A stretch of DNA of 64,000 nucleotides from the NCBI RefSeq assembly GCF_040545425.1, contig NZ_JBEPLW010000010.1; one strand, 5' to 3'. A program made the position numbers and the translations under genes. Positions 8,326 to 16,908 of the stretch are shown one piece after another; within the stretch, counting starts at the first letter, position 1, and the number at the start of each line of letters is the position of its first letter. The DNA comes from Bhargavaea ullalensis. GTDB lineage: Bacteria > Bacillota > Bacilli > Bacillales_A > Planococcaceae. The notes below the pieces were generated by a model. It worked only from the letters and a program-made list of their open reading frames with translations, ran no database searches and was not told the DNA's origin.

Positions 8326-9102
8326 ATGCTCGTCAATGAAGAACAGTGGGCGGAAATCCCGCTTTTGCATGTATACCCGGAAACCGGCGGGGAATCAGCC
8401 CCGACCGTCATTTTCCTGCACGGATTCACGAGTGCGAAAGAACATAACCTCCATTACGCCTACAATCTGGCCGGTCGCGGCATCCGCGTCCTCCTGCCGG
8501 ACGCCCACCTGCACGGCGTCAGAGACGAAGGGCTGGACGAGGTGCAGCTCAGCCTCCGTTTCTGGGAGACCGTCCTGACGACGATTGAAGAAGTCGGGAA
8601 GCTGAAAGAAGAACTGGCGGAGCGGTTCCCCGACAGCCGGATGTTCGGGCTCGCCGGCACGTCGATGGGCGGCATCGAAACGCTCGGCTGCCTCAGGGCC
8701 TATGACTGGATCGATGCGGCCGGTGTCATGATGGGCACGCCCGGGTTCGTCAAGCTGGCAAAGGCCCAGATGGCCCAGTATGAGAGCCGCGGCTTCAAGA
8801 TTCCGCTCACAAAAGAAGAACGCTCGGCCATGCTCGATACGCTCGCCCGGTTTGATTTGACGAAAGACCGCAAAGCGCTCGCCCGGCGCCCGGTTTATTT
8901 CTGGCACGGCATGAATGACGAAACTGTTCCGTTCAAGCCGACAGCGAATTTCATTGAAGCGTGCAGGCCGGATTACGAAGACGTTCCGGAACGCCTGAAG
9001 TTCACGGCCGACCGCAATGCTGGGCACGGCGTCTCCCGGACCGGCATGCTGGAATGTACGGATTGGCTTGCAACCCATTTGAATGATGGCACGCCCGTCT
9101 GA
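8326..9102 (+). CDS. yitV: Alpha/beta-hydrolase, YitV-like putative esterase
   Basis: The protein has the alpha/beta hydrolase HGF oxyanion segment (LHGFTSAKEH), nucleophile elbow GTSMGG with Ser113, Asp198 in WHGMNDETVP and His234 in NAGHGVS, giving a complete triad. It lacks a signal peptide, so it acts in the cytoplasm on an unknown ester or peptide. B. subtilis yitV is followed by yitW, exactly as here. ATG 8326 is preceded by AGGAAGTGG; an in-frame TTG at 8320 is possible and would add two residues. Confidence 0.82.
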   Translation: MLVNEEQWAEIPLLHVYPETGGESAPTVIFLHGFTSAKEHNLHYAYNLAGRGIRVLLPDAHLHGVRDEGLDEVQLSLRFWETVLTTIEEVGKLKEELAERFPDSRMFGLAGTSMGGIETLGCLRAYDWIDAAGVMMGTPGFVKLAKAQMAQYESRGFKIPLTKEERSAMLDTLARFDLTKDRKALARRPVYFWHGMNDETVPFKPTANFIEACRPDYEDVPERLKFTADRNAGHGVSRTGMLECTDWLATHLNDGTPV

Positions 9103-9139
9103 TATGATGAAGGAAATACAGAACGGAAGGGGTATCACG

Positions 9140-9448
9140 ATGGAACAGGAGATGAAAGACAGCCTGATGGGCGCGCTCGAGAACGTTATCGACCCCGAGC
9201 TCGGGATCGACATCGTCAACCTCGGTCTCGTCTATGACGTTGATATGGACGATGCCGGGAAAGTTGACGTGACGATGACGCTCACGTCGCTCGGCTGCCC
9301 GCTTGGACCGATGATCGTCGACAACATCAAGCGTGAACTGGCAGAACTGCCGGAAGTGAAAGAAACCGAGGTGCACATCGTCTGGAGCCCGCCGTGGTCC
9401 AAAGAAATGATGTCCCGCTACGCGAAAATCGCACTCGGCGTTCGATGA
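9140..9448 (+). CDS. yitW: MIP18/DUF59 family Fe-S assembly protein, YitW-like
   Basis: The 102-residue chain is a single DUF59 domain: ENVIDPELGIDIVNLGLVY at the N-terminus and TSLGCPLGP with the conserved Cys53. Family members (SufT/PaaD type) help mature Fe-S clusters on target proteins. The start is ATG 9140, after GGAAGGGG, not the upstream MMARP frame, which overlaps the yitV-like gene. A terminator follows 12 bases after the stop. Confidence 0.88.
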   Translation: MEQEMKDSLMGALENVIDPELGIDIVNLGLVYDVDMDDAGKVDVTMTLTSLGCPLGPMIVDNIKRELAELPEVKETEVHIVWSPPWSKEMMSRYAKIALGVR

Positions 9449-9460
9449 GAATACAGCATG

Positions 9461-9495
9461 GCGGATCCGCAGATTGAATGCGGATCCGCTTTTTT
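9461..9495 (+). terminator. Terminator after yitW
   Basis: GCGGATCCGCA and TGCGGATCCGC form a perfect 11-bp stem with a 7-base loop, followed by a six-T tract. Confidence 0.93.
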
Positions 9496-9509
9496 ATTGG
9501 CCGGAATGA

Positions 9510-9572
9510 GATAAAGATAACGCTTGCGGCGATAAAGATAACGCTTCGCCCGATAAAGATAACGCTCCCCGT
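9510..9572. repeat. Family D 21-bp tandem array
   Basis: Three units start at 9510, 9531 and 9552, an exact 21-bp period: core GATAAAGATAACGCT plus 6 variable bases. It lies between the yitW terminator and the clpB promoter. Confidence 0.85.
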
Positions 9573-9647
9573 AAAACCGCTTTTAATTCCAAGAAAACAA
9601 GGGAACCCGGGCTGCGAGGCGGCGAACTTCCCGGCCGTGCGTTTCGC

Positions 9648-9715
9648 TTTACCCTGGACAGGGAAAAGCATATAATGGAATTAGTCAAACATGGTCAAAG
9701 GCAAACAAGGTCAAA
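9648..9715 (+). promoter_or_regulatory. Sigma-A promoter with CtsR operator upstream of clpB
   Basis: TTTACC (9648-9653) and a perfect TATAAT (9671-9676) are 17 bases apart. Just downstream, AGTCAAA (9683-9689), a 3-base CAT spacer and GGTCAAA (9693-9699) match the CtsR heptad direct repeat exactly, and a third GGTCAAA lies at 9709-9715. CtsR represses clp genes until heat or thiol stress. The operator spans the expected transcription start. Confidence 0.93.
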
Positions 9716-9735
9716 CAACAGGGGTGAAGGCGAAT

Positions 9736-11877
9736 ATGCAAATGAACATGCAGCAGGAAGATCAGCGAAGCCCGCTTGAGCAGTTCGGCCGCAACTTGAT
9801 CGAACAGGTGAAGGAAGGGAAGATGGACCCGGTGATCGGGCGGGATCAGGAAATCCGTGATGTGATCCGGATTCTTTCACGGAAAACGAAAAACAACCCG
9901 GTTCTCATCGGGGAACCGGGTGTCGGGAAGACGGCGATCGTGGAAGGGCTTGCCCAGCGGATCGTCAAAAAAGACGTGCCGGAAGGACTGAAGGACCGTG
10001 AACTGTATGAGCTGGACATGAGCGCGCTCGTGGCCGGCGCCAAATACCGGGGTGAATTCGAGGAGCGGCTGAAAGGCGTGCTCAAGCAAGTGAAGGACAG
10101 TGACGGCGGCATTATCCTGTTCATCGACGAACTCCACACGATTGTCGGTGCAGGGCGGACCGAAGGCTCGATGGACGCCGGAAACATGCTGAAGCCGATG
10201 CTCGCGCGGGGTGAGCTCCATTGCATCGGGGCGACGACGCTCGACGAATACCGGATGTACATTGAAAAGGATCCTGCGCTTGAGCGGCGTTTCCAGCAGG
10301 TTTATGTCCAGGAGCCGACCGTCGAGGATACGATTTCCATCCTGCGGGGATTGAAAGAACGGTTTGAGCTCCACCACGGCGTCCGGATCCATGACCGTGC
10401 GCTCGTCGCGGCGGCCGCGCTGTCCGACCGCTACCTCACCGAGCGTTTCCTGCCGGACAAGGCAATCGACCTCGTCGACGAGGCAAGCGCGCTCATCCGC
10501 ACGGAAATCGACTCGATGCCGCAGGAACTCGATGAAGTAACGCGGCGCATCATGCAGCTTGAGATCGAGGAACAGGCGCTCATGATGGAAAAAGACGAAC
10601 GGAGCCAGGCCCGTCTCGAAAGCCTGCGTGCGGAGTTGGAAGAGCTCCGGACGTCGACGGCAGACATGCGCGAACGCTGGGAAAAAGAAAAGGAAGCGAT
10701 CCGTGAAATCCAGTCGAAGCGTGAAGAACTCGACCGGTACCGGCGGGATCTGGAAGATGCGGAAAACCGCTATGACCTGAACAAGGCAGCCGAACTCCGC
10801 CACGGCCGGATTCCTCAGGCCGAGAAGGAGCTTGCAGAACTTGAGGCGCCGCTCACCGGAGAAGAAAACCGGCTGCTCCGTGAAGAAGTGACCGAAGACG
10901 AAATTTCCGAGATTGTCGCACGCTGGACGGGCATCCCGGTCGCCAAACTCGTCGAAGGTGAGCGGGAGAAGCTGCTGCGCCTGAAGGAAACGCTTGAACA
11001 GCGAGTCATCGGCCAGGATGATGCCGTCCGGCTCGTCACCGAAGCCGTTTGGCGGGCAAGATCGGGCATCAAGGACCCGCACCGGCCGATCGGATCGTTC
11101 CTGTTCCTCGGACCGACAGGCGTCGGGAAAACCGAACTGGCAAAAACGATCGCAGCCACGCTGTTTGATTCGGAAGCGCACTTCATCCGGATCGACATGT
11201 CCGAATACATGGAGAAGCATTCGGTTTCCCGGCTTGTCGGGGCGCCTCCGGGCTATGTCGGATTCGAGGAAGGCGGCCAGCTGACGGAAGCCGTGCGGCG
11301 CAACCCGTACTCGGTCGTTCTCCTCGACGAAATTGAAAAAGCGCACCCGGATGTTGCGAACATCCTTCTCCAGGCGCTTGACGACGGACGGATCACCGAC
11401 AGCCAGGGACGCAATGTCGATTTCACAAACACGATCATCATCATGACGTCCAACATCGGCTCAGAGCTGCTCCTCCGCATGGAAGGCGAAGAAGAGCATG
11501 CGGTGGAAGACCTGATCATGGCGGAGCTGAAGCGGCACTTCAAGCCGGAATTGCTGAACCGGATGGACGACATCGTCATCTTCCAATCGCTCAAAGGAGA
11601 CGATTTCCGCAGGATCGCCCAAAAGATGCTCGACGACCTGGCACGGCGTGTCGCATCACAGGGAATCGAACTCACATTCGGCGACGGCCTCCTCGACTGG
11701 ATTGTCGCGGAGGGAACGGACCCTGACTTCGGCGCACGGCCGCTCAAGCGGTTCATCCAGCGCCATGTTGAAACGGCGGTCGCCCACGGGCTCATCCAGG
11801 GCGGTTATACCGAAGGAGACCGGATCCGCGCCGAACTGTCGGACGGAACGGTCGTCCTCCATAAACTCGGTGAATAA
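9736..11877 (+). CDS. clpB: ClpB-type AAA+ disaggregase lacking the N-terminal domain
   Basis: Both AAA+ modules are complete: Walker A GEPGVGKT (59-66) with Walker B LFIDE, and Walker A GPTGVGKT (459-466). Between them is a long coiled-coil middle domain (about 270-385) that defines ClpB rather than ClpC or ClpE. The Clp N domain of roughly 140 residues is missing: the protein begins with RSPLEQFGRNL, directly before the first AAA+ module. ClpB works with DnaK to solubilise aggregates and does not partner ClpP. Start ATG 9736 is 8 bases after AGGGGTGA; an ATG at 9691 lies inside the CtsR operator and is rejected. ClpB next to fabH also occurs in staphylococci. Confidence 0.93.
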   Translation: MQMNMQQEDQRSPLEQFGRNLIEQVKEGKMDPVIGRDQEIRDVIRILSRKTKNNPVLIGEPGVGKTAIVEGLAQRIVKKDVPEGLKDRELYELDMSALVAGAKYRGEFEERLKGVLKQVKDSDGGIILFIDELHTIVGAGRTEGSMDAGNMLKPMLARGELHCIGATTLDEYRMYIEKDPALERRFQQVYVQEPTVEDTISILRGLKERFELHHGVRIHDRALVAAAALSDRYLTERFLPDKAIDLVDEASALIRTEIDSMPQELDEVTRRIMQLEIEEQALMMEKDERSQARLESLRAELEELRTSTADMRERWEKEKEAIREIQSKREELDRYRRDLEDAENRYDLNKAAELRHGRIPQAEKELAELEAPLTGEENRLLREEVTEDEISEIVARWTGIPVAKLVEGEREKLLRLKETLEQRVIGQDDAVRLVTEAVWRARSGIKDPHRPIGSFLFLGPTGVGKTELAKTIAATLFDSEAHFIRIDMSEYMEKHSVSRLVGAPPGYVGFEEGGQLTEAVRRNPYSVVLLDEIEKAHPDVANILLQALDDGRITDSQGRNVDFTNTIIIMTSNIGSELLLRMEGEEEHAVEDLIMAELKRHFKPELLNRMDDIVIFQSLKGDDFRRIAQKMLDDLARRVASQGIELTFGDGLLDWIVAEGTDPDFGARPLKRFIQRHVETAVAHGLIQGGYTEGDRIRAELSDGTVVLHKLGE

Positions 11878-11887
11878 AAAACATAAA

Positions 11888-11924
11888 AACCGTTCTCCGC
11901 AATCAAGCGGGGAACGGTTTTTTG
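11888..11924 (+). terminator. Terminator after clpB
   Basis: AACCGTTCTCCGC pairs with GCGGGGAACGGTT across a short loop, followed by TTTTTT. It also lies at the 3' end of the convergent small gene. Confidence 0.88.
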
Positions 11925-11927
11925 CGT

Positions 11928-12116
11928 TCATGCATCGTAATCCGGTGTGGACTCTGTCGGCAGGATCGCCGAAACGATGAAAACGAGAATTGAAAGAACG
12001 ACCGAGACGATGGCGCCAAGTGCAAAGTCGAACGGCACGTCATTGATCGAGCTGACCACGTAGTTCAGCATCGTGACGAGCACGAATGACCATACGAATG
12101 TCATGATGTATTGCAT
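11928..12116 (-). CDS. yjzD: YjzD-like DUF2929 small membrane protein
   Basis: This 62-residue protein has two hydrophobic segments (FVWSFVLVTMLNYVV and GAIVSVVLSILVFIV) separated by a short polar loop, the DUF2929/YjzD pattern. It neighbours fabH, as yjzD does in B. subtilis. Function is unknown. The ATG at 12116 is preceded by AGAGGTGA; an in-frame GTG at 12125 overlaps that ribosome site and is unlikely to be used. Confidence 0.8.
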   Translation of the reverse strand: MQYIMTFVWSFVLVTMLNYVVSSINDVPFDFALGAIVSVVLSILVFIVSAILPTESTPDYDA

Positions 12117-12226
12117 GAATTTCACCTCTGCGCGGAAATTTCCTTTTTCATCATATCACACCGCGGCGCAGCGGGAAAGCGAGATTCCGGGCTTTGGCCG
12201 GATGTTCGGTTTCTCCGGTCAAGAAG

Positions 12227-12272
12227 TTGTCAAAACCGCACCCGCTGTGTTAAATTGTTACCAGGTGCTAAT
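12227..12272 (+). promoter_or_regulatory. fabH promoter with FapR operator
   Basis: TTGTCA (12227-12232) and TTAAAT (12250-12255) are 17 bases apart. Overlapping and just downstream, bases 12254-12272 read on the minus strand ATTAGCACCTGGTAACAAT, which fits the FapR consensus ATTAGTACCTGATACTAAT at 14 or more of 19 positions. FapR represses fatty-acid synthesis genes and is released by malonyl-CoA/ACP. Confidence 0.88.
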
Positions 12273-12301
12273 AGATGATAATAAAGAAAAGGGGTTAAGG
12301 A

Positions 12302-13234
12302 ATGGGCGTAGGAATGATCGGAATCGGGAAATGCGTTCCGGAAAACGTGCTGACAAATGCTGACCTGGAAAAGCGGCTCGACACTTCTGACGAATGGATC
12401 CGCACACGGACGGGGATCGAGGAGCGGCGGATTGCCGGAGACGACATGGACACGTCGGACATGGCTTACCGGGCAGCCCTGGAAGCCATCCGTGATTCCG
12501 GCATCTCCCCGGAACAGATCGGCCTCATCATCGTGGCGACCGTCACGCCCGACAGGCCGTTCCCGAGCGTGTCGACACAGCTGCAGGACCAGCTGGGCGC
12601 AACCCATGCGGCAGCGATGGATATCTCGGCCGCATGCGCGGGATTCATGTACGGCACGGCAACGGCGATGCAGTTCGTCGAATCCGGGACCTATGAATAT
12701 GTTCTCGTCGTCGGCGTTGAAAAGCTATCGAAAATCACCGACTGGGAAGACCGCAACACAGCCGTCCTGTTCGGAGACGGGGCAGGGGCAGCCGTCATCG
12801 GCCGTGTGTCGGAAGGCAAGGGCATCCTCGCGTTTGAACTCGGGGCAGACGGTTCGGGCGGCAAGCATCTTTACCAGGACAAATATCTGCATATGAACGG
12901 GCGGGAAGTGTTTAAATTCGCTGTCCGGCAGATGGGTGAGTCTGCGCTGGCCGTTTTGGACAAGGCCGGCCTTACCAAAGAGGACGCGGACTATCTGATC
13001 CCGCACCAGGCCAACATACGAATTATGGAAGCCTCGCGCGAACGCCTCGGACTTCCGCCGGAGAAAATGTCCAAGCGCATCCATAAATACGGCAACACTT
13101 CCTCCGCCTCCATTCCGATTGCTCTCTGTGATGAGGTGGCGGACGGAAATGTCCAAGACGGCGACGTCATCGTGCTCGTCGGGTTCGGCGGCGGGCTCAC
13201 ATGGGGCGCGCTCGCCATCCGCTGGGGAAAATAA
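12302..13234 (+). CDS. fabH: 3-oxoacyl-ACP synthase III (KAS III)
   Basis: FabH starts fatty-acid elongation by condensing acyl-CoA with malonyl-ACP. The catalytic triad is present: Cys112 in ISAACAGFMYG, His235 in IPHQANIRI and Asn265 in KYGNTSSAS. At 310 residues it is full length. In branched-chain-producing Bacillales the primer is isobutyryl-, isovaleryl- or 2-methylbutyryl-CoA. It forms a two-gene unit with fabF 60 bases downstream, under the FapR box upstream. Confidence 0.97.
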   Translation: MGVGMIGIGKCVPENVLTNADLEKRLDTSDEWIRTRTGIEERRIAGDDMDTSDMAYRAALEAIRDSGISPEQIGLIIVATVTPDRPFPSVSTQLQDQLGATHAAAMDISAACAGFMYGTATAMQFVESGTYEYVLVVGVEKLSKITDWEDRNTAVLFGDGAGAAVIGRVSEGKGILAFELGADGSGGKHLYQDKYLHMNGREVFKFAVRQMGESALAVLDKAGLTKEDADYLIPHQANIRIMEASRERLGLPPEKMSKRIHKYGNTSSASIPIALCDEVADGNVQDGDVIVLVGFGGGLTWGALAIRWGK

Positions 13235-13294
13235 CTTGCACACATCCAACGAAGTGAACCCAACATATATAACGATCAAAGAGAAGGAAGGGAA

Positions 13295-14545
13295 ATGATG
13301 ATGGAGAAAAGACGTGTGGTCATCACAGGAGTCGGTGTCATCAGTCCAGTCGGAAATGATGCGCCGACGGCATGGACTTCGATCAAAGAAGGGAAATCCG
13401 GAGTCGGCCCGCTGACGAGGCTGGACCGTGAATTGTTCCCCGCAAAAGTCGCGGCTGAAGTAAAGGACTTCGACATCGAGCAGTACATTCAGAAAAAGGA
13501 AGCCCGCAAAATGGACCGTTTCACCCACTATGCGCTGGCGGCCGCCTTCGAGGCGCTTGAGGATGCGGGCCTGCCGCGCCGGCTCGACGATGAGACAGCC
13601 CTCCGCACAGGCGTCTGGATCGGCTCGGGCATCGGCGGCATGGAAACCCATGAACAGCAGTTCAAGACATTCCAGGAGCGCGGATACCGCCGCGTGAGTC
13701 CGTTCTTCGTCCCGATGATGATTCCGGACATGGCAGCGGGCCAGGTGTCGATCTATACGAACGCCAAGGGCATCAACTCCTGCACGGTCACCGCCTGCGC
13801 ATCCGGCGCCAATTCGATCGGCGACGCCTATGAAGCGATTGCGCGCGGCGATGCGGACATGATGATCACAGGCGGCGCGGAAGCCCCAATCACGACGATG
13901 GCGGTTGCCGGCTTCTGTGCAAACACGGCATTGACAACAAACGCGGATCCCGAGACGGCTTCGCGCCCGTTTGATGCGGACCGCGACGGCTTCGTCATCG
14001 GAGAAGGCGCCGGCATCCTGATCATGGAAGACTACGACCGGGCGAAAGCGCGCGGAGCGAAGATTTACGCGGAAATCATCGGTTACGGTTCGACAGGAGA
14101 TGCACACCATATCACGGCACCAGCTCCGGAAGGGGAAGGGGCAGCGCGTGCGATGGCCCAGGCGCTTCAAAAGGCCGGCGTCACTCCTGATCAGGTCGAT
14201 TACATCAATGCGCACGGCACGAGCACGCCGTACAATGATGAATTCGAGACCGACGCGGTGAAGAACGTCTTTGGCGAGCATGCCTACAAACTGGCGATGA
14301 GCTCGACCAAGTCGATGACCGGGCACTTGCTCGGCGCTGCAGGCGGCGTGGAAGCCGTCTTTACGGCACTTGCCCTCCGCGACGGGATCATGCCGCCGAC
14401 GACCAACTACAAGACTCCGGATCCTGCATGCGATCTGGATTACGTGACGGACGGCGCACGCGAAGCCGACATCCGCTATGCCATGAGCAACTCGCTCGGT
14501 TTCGGCGGTCATAATGTTTCCTTGCTCTTCAAGAAAGCGGAATGA
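13295..14545 (+). CDS. fabF: 3-oxoacyl-ACP synthase II (KAS II)
   Basis: FabF elongates acyl-ACP by condensation with malonyl-ACP. The Cys168 nucleophile lies in TVTACASGAN, with the His residues in NAHGTST and MTGHLLGAAGG. Length (416) is normal. Three consecutive ATGs (13295, 13298, 13301) follow a GAAGGAAGGG ribosome site; the third gives MEKRRVVITG, closest to the usual FabF start, and cannot be excluded. The gene is closed by a strong terminator. Confidence 0.97.
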   Translation: MMMEKRRVVITGVGVISPVGNDAPTAWTSIKEGKSGVGPLTRLDRELFPAKVAAEVKDFDIEQYIQKKEARKMDRFTHYALAAAFEALEDAGLPRRLDDETALRTGVWIGSGIGGMETHEQQFKTFQERGYRRVSPFFVPMMIPDMAAGQVSIYTNAKGINSCTVTACASGANSIGDAYEAIARGDADMMITGGAEAPITTMAVAGFCANTALTTNADPETASRPFDADRDGFVIGEGAGILIMEDYDRAKARGAKIYAEIIGYGSTGDAHHITAPAPEGEGAARAMAQALQKAGVTPDQVDYINAHGTSTPYNDEFETDAVKNVFGEHAYKLAMSSTKSMTGHLLGAAGGVEAVFTALALRDGIMPPTTNYKTPDPACDLDYVTDGAREADIRYAMSNSLGFGGHNVSLLFKKAE

Positions 14546-14560
14546 TTCATATGGAGCGAA

Positions 14561-14594
14561 AGTCCCGGACCATTTAAAGGTCCGGGGCTTTTTT
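14561..14594 (+). terminator. Terminator after fabF
   Basis: AGTCCCGGACC pairs with GGTCCGGGGCT across ATTTAAA, followed by TTTTTT. Confidence 0.92.
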
Positions 14595-14659
14595 GGTGCT
14601 TCGGCCTCTTCTACTGCTATAGGAAAAACGCCCCTGTAAGATATTATCCTTAGAGAATG

Positions 14660-14789
14660 TTAATTCAGAAAATAAAGCTCAAAACATTGATATGACAGCG
14701 TTTTTCAAATGAATGAAACCTTTTTCCGATTGCATTAAAATAGGAAATTCAAAAAATACCTTGCGTATGTAATCTTTTTGTAATAAAAT
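14660..14789 (+). promoter_or_regulatory. Promoter region of the app operon with possible CodY motifs
   Basis: The gap before appD is strikingly AT-rich relative to its surroundings. TTGCGT (14761-14766) and TAAAAT (14784-14789) are 17 bases apart and form a plausible sigma-A promoter. Two stretches (around 14660-14674 and 14740-14756) keep the inner TTTTCWGAA half of the CodY consensus with about five mismatches each. Peptide transporters are common CodY targets, but the CodY call is weak. Confidence 0.5.
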
Positions 14790-14836
14790 TTAGCAAGAAC
14801 GAAATAACAGAAAAATAGAAATCTTGAGGTGTAATA

Positions 14837-15868
14837 ATGACAGCCAAACAAGCCACAACCAAGCAAACACCTCTCCTCGAGGTTCACAATCTCCAGACCG
14901 GTTTTAAAATCGGCAAAGAATATTTCAACGCAGTCGAAGGTGTCTCGTTCAACGTGGAACGAAAACAGATCGTCGGCATCGTCGGCGAATCCGGCTGCGG
15001 CAAGAGCGTCATGTCGCTGTCGATCATGCACCTGCTCCCGCAGGGGATCGGCAAGATCCGGGGCGGCGAAATCCTGTTTGAAGGACAGGACATCGTTGAC
15101 CATGACGAAAAGAAGATGAACGGCATCCGGGGAAAAGACATCTCGATGATTTTCCAGGAACCGATGACTTCCCTCAACCCGGTATTTACGATCGGTTATC
15201 AAATTTCCGAAGTGCTGCTCAACCACCAAGACCTCAACAAGAGCGAGGCCCGGGCGAAAGCGGTTACATTGCTGAAAAACGTCGGCATCCCGCGTGCCGA
15301 GCAGATCGTGGACGAGTATCCCCACCAGCTCTCCGGCGGGATGCGCCAGCGGGTGATGATCGCCATGGCGATCGCCTGCCAGCCCAAGCTCCTGATCGCC
15401 GATGAGCCGACTACCGCGCTTGACGTGACCGTGCAGGCGCAGATCCTCGAACTTCTGAAGAACATCCAGGAAGTGAACGACATGTCCATCATGCTCATCA
15501 CGCACGACCTGGGCGTCGTGGCGGAAATCTGTGACGTCGTGCTCGTCATGTATGCCGGGAAGATCGTCGAGCGCGCAACGGTGGAAGAACTGTTTGAAAA
15601 TCCGAAACATCCCTATACCCAGCTGCTCATGCAGGCCATTCCGAAAATGGAGGAAGAGCGGGAGCGTCTGGCGACGATCGAGGGGCTCGTCCCGGCGATC
15701 AAAGACATGCCGGCCGTTGGTTGCCGGTTTGCAAACCGCTGTCCGAAAGCGATGCCGGAATGCATGCAGGTGACGCCTCAGCTCGGGGAATCAGCTGCGG
15801 AGCATGAAGTGGCCTGCCTCCTCTATGAAGAAAGCTGGCCGAAAGAAGAAAGAGTGGGTGCGCGATGA
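14837..15868 (+). CDS. appD: Oligopeptide ABC transporter ATP-binding protein (AppD/OppD-like)
   Basis: The nucleotide-binding domain shows Walker A GESGCGKS (50-57), Q-loop, signature LSGGMRQR (165-172), Walker B LLIADEP and the D-loop ALD. The C-terminal part has the oligopeptide-specific Cys cluster region GCRFANRCPKAMPEC, which in this family can bind an Fe-S cluster. It powers peptide import at the inner face of the membrane. The next gene overlaps by four bases (ATGA). The D-F-A-B-C order equals B. subtilis app, which also sits after fabF. Confidence 0.93.
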   Translation: MTAKQATTKQTPLLEVHNLQTGFKIGKEYFNAVEGVSFNVERKQIVGIVGESGCGKSVMSLSIMHLLPQGIGKIRGGEILFEGQDIVDHDEKKMNGIRGKDISMIFQEPMTSLNPVFTIGYQISEVLLNHQDLNKSEARAKAVTLLKNVGIPRAEQIVDEYPHQLSGGMRQRVMIAMAIACQPKLLIADEPTTALDVTVQAQILELLKNIQEVNDMSIMLITHDLGVVAEICDVVLVMYAGKIVERATVEELFENPKHPYTQLLMQAIPKMEEERERLATIEGLVPAIKDMPAVGCRFANRCPKAMPECMQVTPQLGESAAEHEVACLLYEESWPKEERVGAR

Positions 15869-16872
15869 CAACAAAAGATCTGACAGAACAAGGAAAAACG
15901 AACAAGGAGCGCGAAAACCTTCTTGAAGTGAAAAATCTGAAGATGTACTACCCGATCCACGGCGGATTTTTCAAGCATGTCGTCGGGAACGTCAAAGCCG
16001 TGGACGATGTCTCCTTTTCAATCAAAAAAGGCGAGACGATGGGACTTGTCGGCGAATCCGGCTGCGGAAAGTCGACGACCGGCCGTGCACTTCTCCGGCT
16101 TCTCAAACCGACGGGGGGCCAGATCCTCTTCGACGGCGAGGACATCACGAAGATCGGCGGGTCCCGGCTCCGGAAAACACGCCAGGATCTCCAGATGGTC
16201 TTCCAGGATCCATACGCATCGCTGAACCCGATGCAGATGGTCGGGGACATCATCGCAGAGCCGATCCTCAACTTTGAACGCCGCAACAAAAAAGAACTTG
16301 AGAAATACGTCAAGTCTCTTCTCGCCCGTGTGGGTCTGCCGGAATCGGCTTACTATAAATACGCTCATGAGTTCTCGGGCGGCCAGCGCCAGCGGATCGG
16401 CATTGCGCGTGCACTCGCGCTCAATCCGAAGCTCATCATTGCGGACGAGCCGGTATCCGCGCTGGACGTCTCGGTACAGTCGCAAGTCTTGAACCTGCTG
16501 AAAGACCTCCAGCAGGAGTTCGACCTCACGTATCTGTTCATCGCCCACGACCTGAGCGTCGTCAAGCACATGAGCGATACGATCGGTGTCATGTATTTGG
16601 GCAATCTCGTCGAGGTTGCTTCAAATAAAGATCTTTACAGCGAGCCGCTTCACCCTTACACGCAGGCGCTCATCTCCGCGATTCCGGAGCCAGATCCGAA
16701 ATTGCGGAAAGAGCGGATTGTGTTGCAAGGGGATGTGCCGAGCCCCGCGAACCCGCCGACCGGCTGCCCGTTCCATACGCGCTGCCCGATGGCACAGGAA
16801 ATCTGTTCGCAGGAAAAGCCTCCTTTGAAGGAGGTGAGACCGGGTCATCACGTTGCGTGCGTCCTGTACTGA
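15865..16872 (+). CDS. appF: Oligopeptide ABC transporter ATP-binding protein (AppF/OppF-like)
   Basis: This is the second ATPase of the importer. Walker A GESGCGKS (63-70), signature FSGGQRQRIG, Walker B IIADEPVSALD and the C-terminal GCPFHTRCPMAQEIC motif are all present. It pairs with AppD to form the heterodimeric motor. Translation is coupled to appD by the ATGA overlap. The appA gene follows after 36 bases. Confidence 0.93.
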   Translation: MTTKDLTEQGKTNKERENLLEVKNLKMYYPIHGGFFKHVVGNVKAVDDVSFSIKKGETMGLVGESGCGKSTTGRALLRLLKPTGGQILFDGEDITKIGGSRLRKTRQDLQMVFQDPYASLNPMQMVGDIIAEPILNFERRNKKELEKYVKSLLARVGLPESAYYKYAHEFSGGQRQRIGIARALALNPKLIIADEPVSALDVSVQSQVLNLLKDLQQEFDLTYLFIAHDLSVVKHMSDTIGVMYLGNLVEVASNKDLYSEPLHPYTQALISAIPEPDPKLRKERIVLQGDVPSPANPPTGCPFHTRCPMAQEICSQEKPPLKEVRPGHHVACVLY

Positions 16873-16908
16873 TCAAAAAAATAATCTCTAAATGGGGGGT
16901 AAACAAGT

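Noticed and set aside
9691..9735. Upstream start for clpB
   Set aside because: The ATG lies within the CtsR operator and only 15 bases after the -10 element; the ribosome site favours 9736.
9877..11346. 489-residue frame antisense to clpB
   Set aside because: Shadow of the conserved AAA+ gene; no motif.
12725..14512. 595-residue frame antisense to fabH-fabF
   Set aside because: Spans two real genes and their gap on the other strand; composition of a shadow.
14690..14712. cre site before appD (GACAGCGTTTTTCAAATG)
   Set aside because: The spacing between the CG and the TTG half differs by one base from the consensus.
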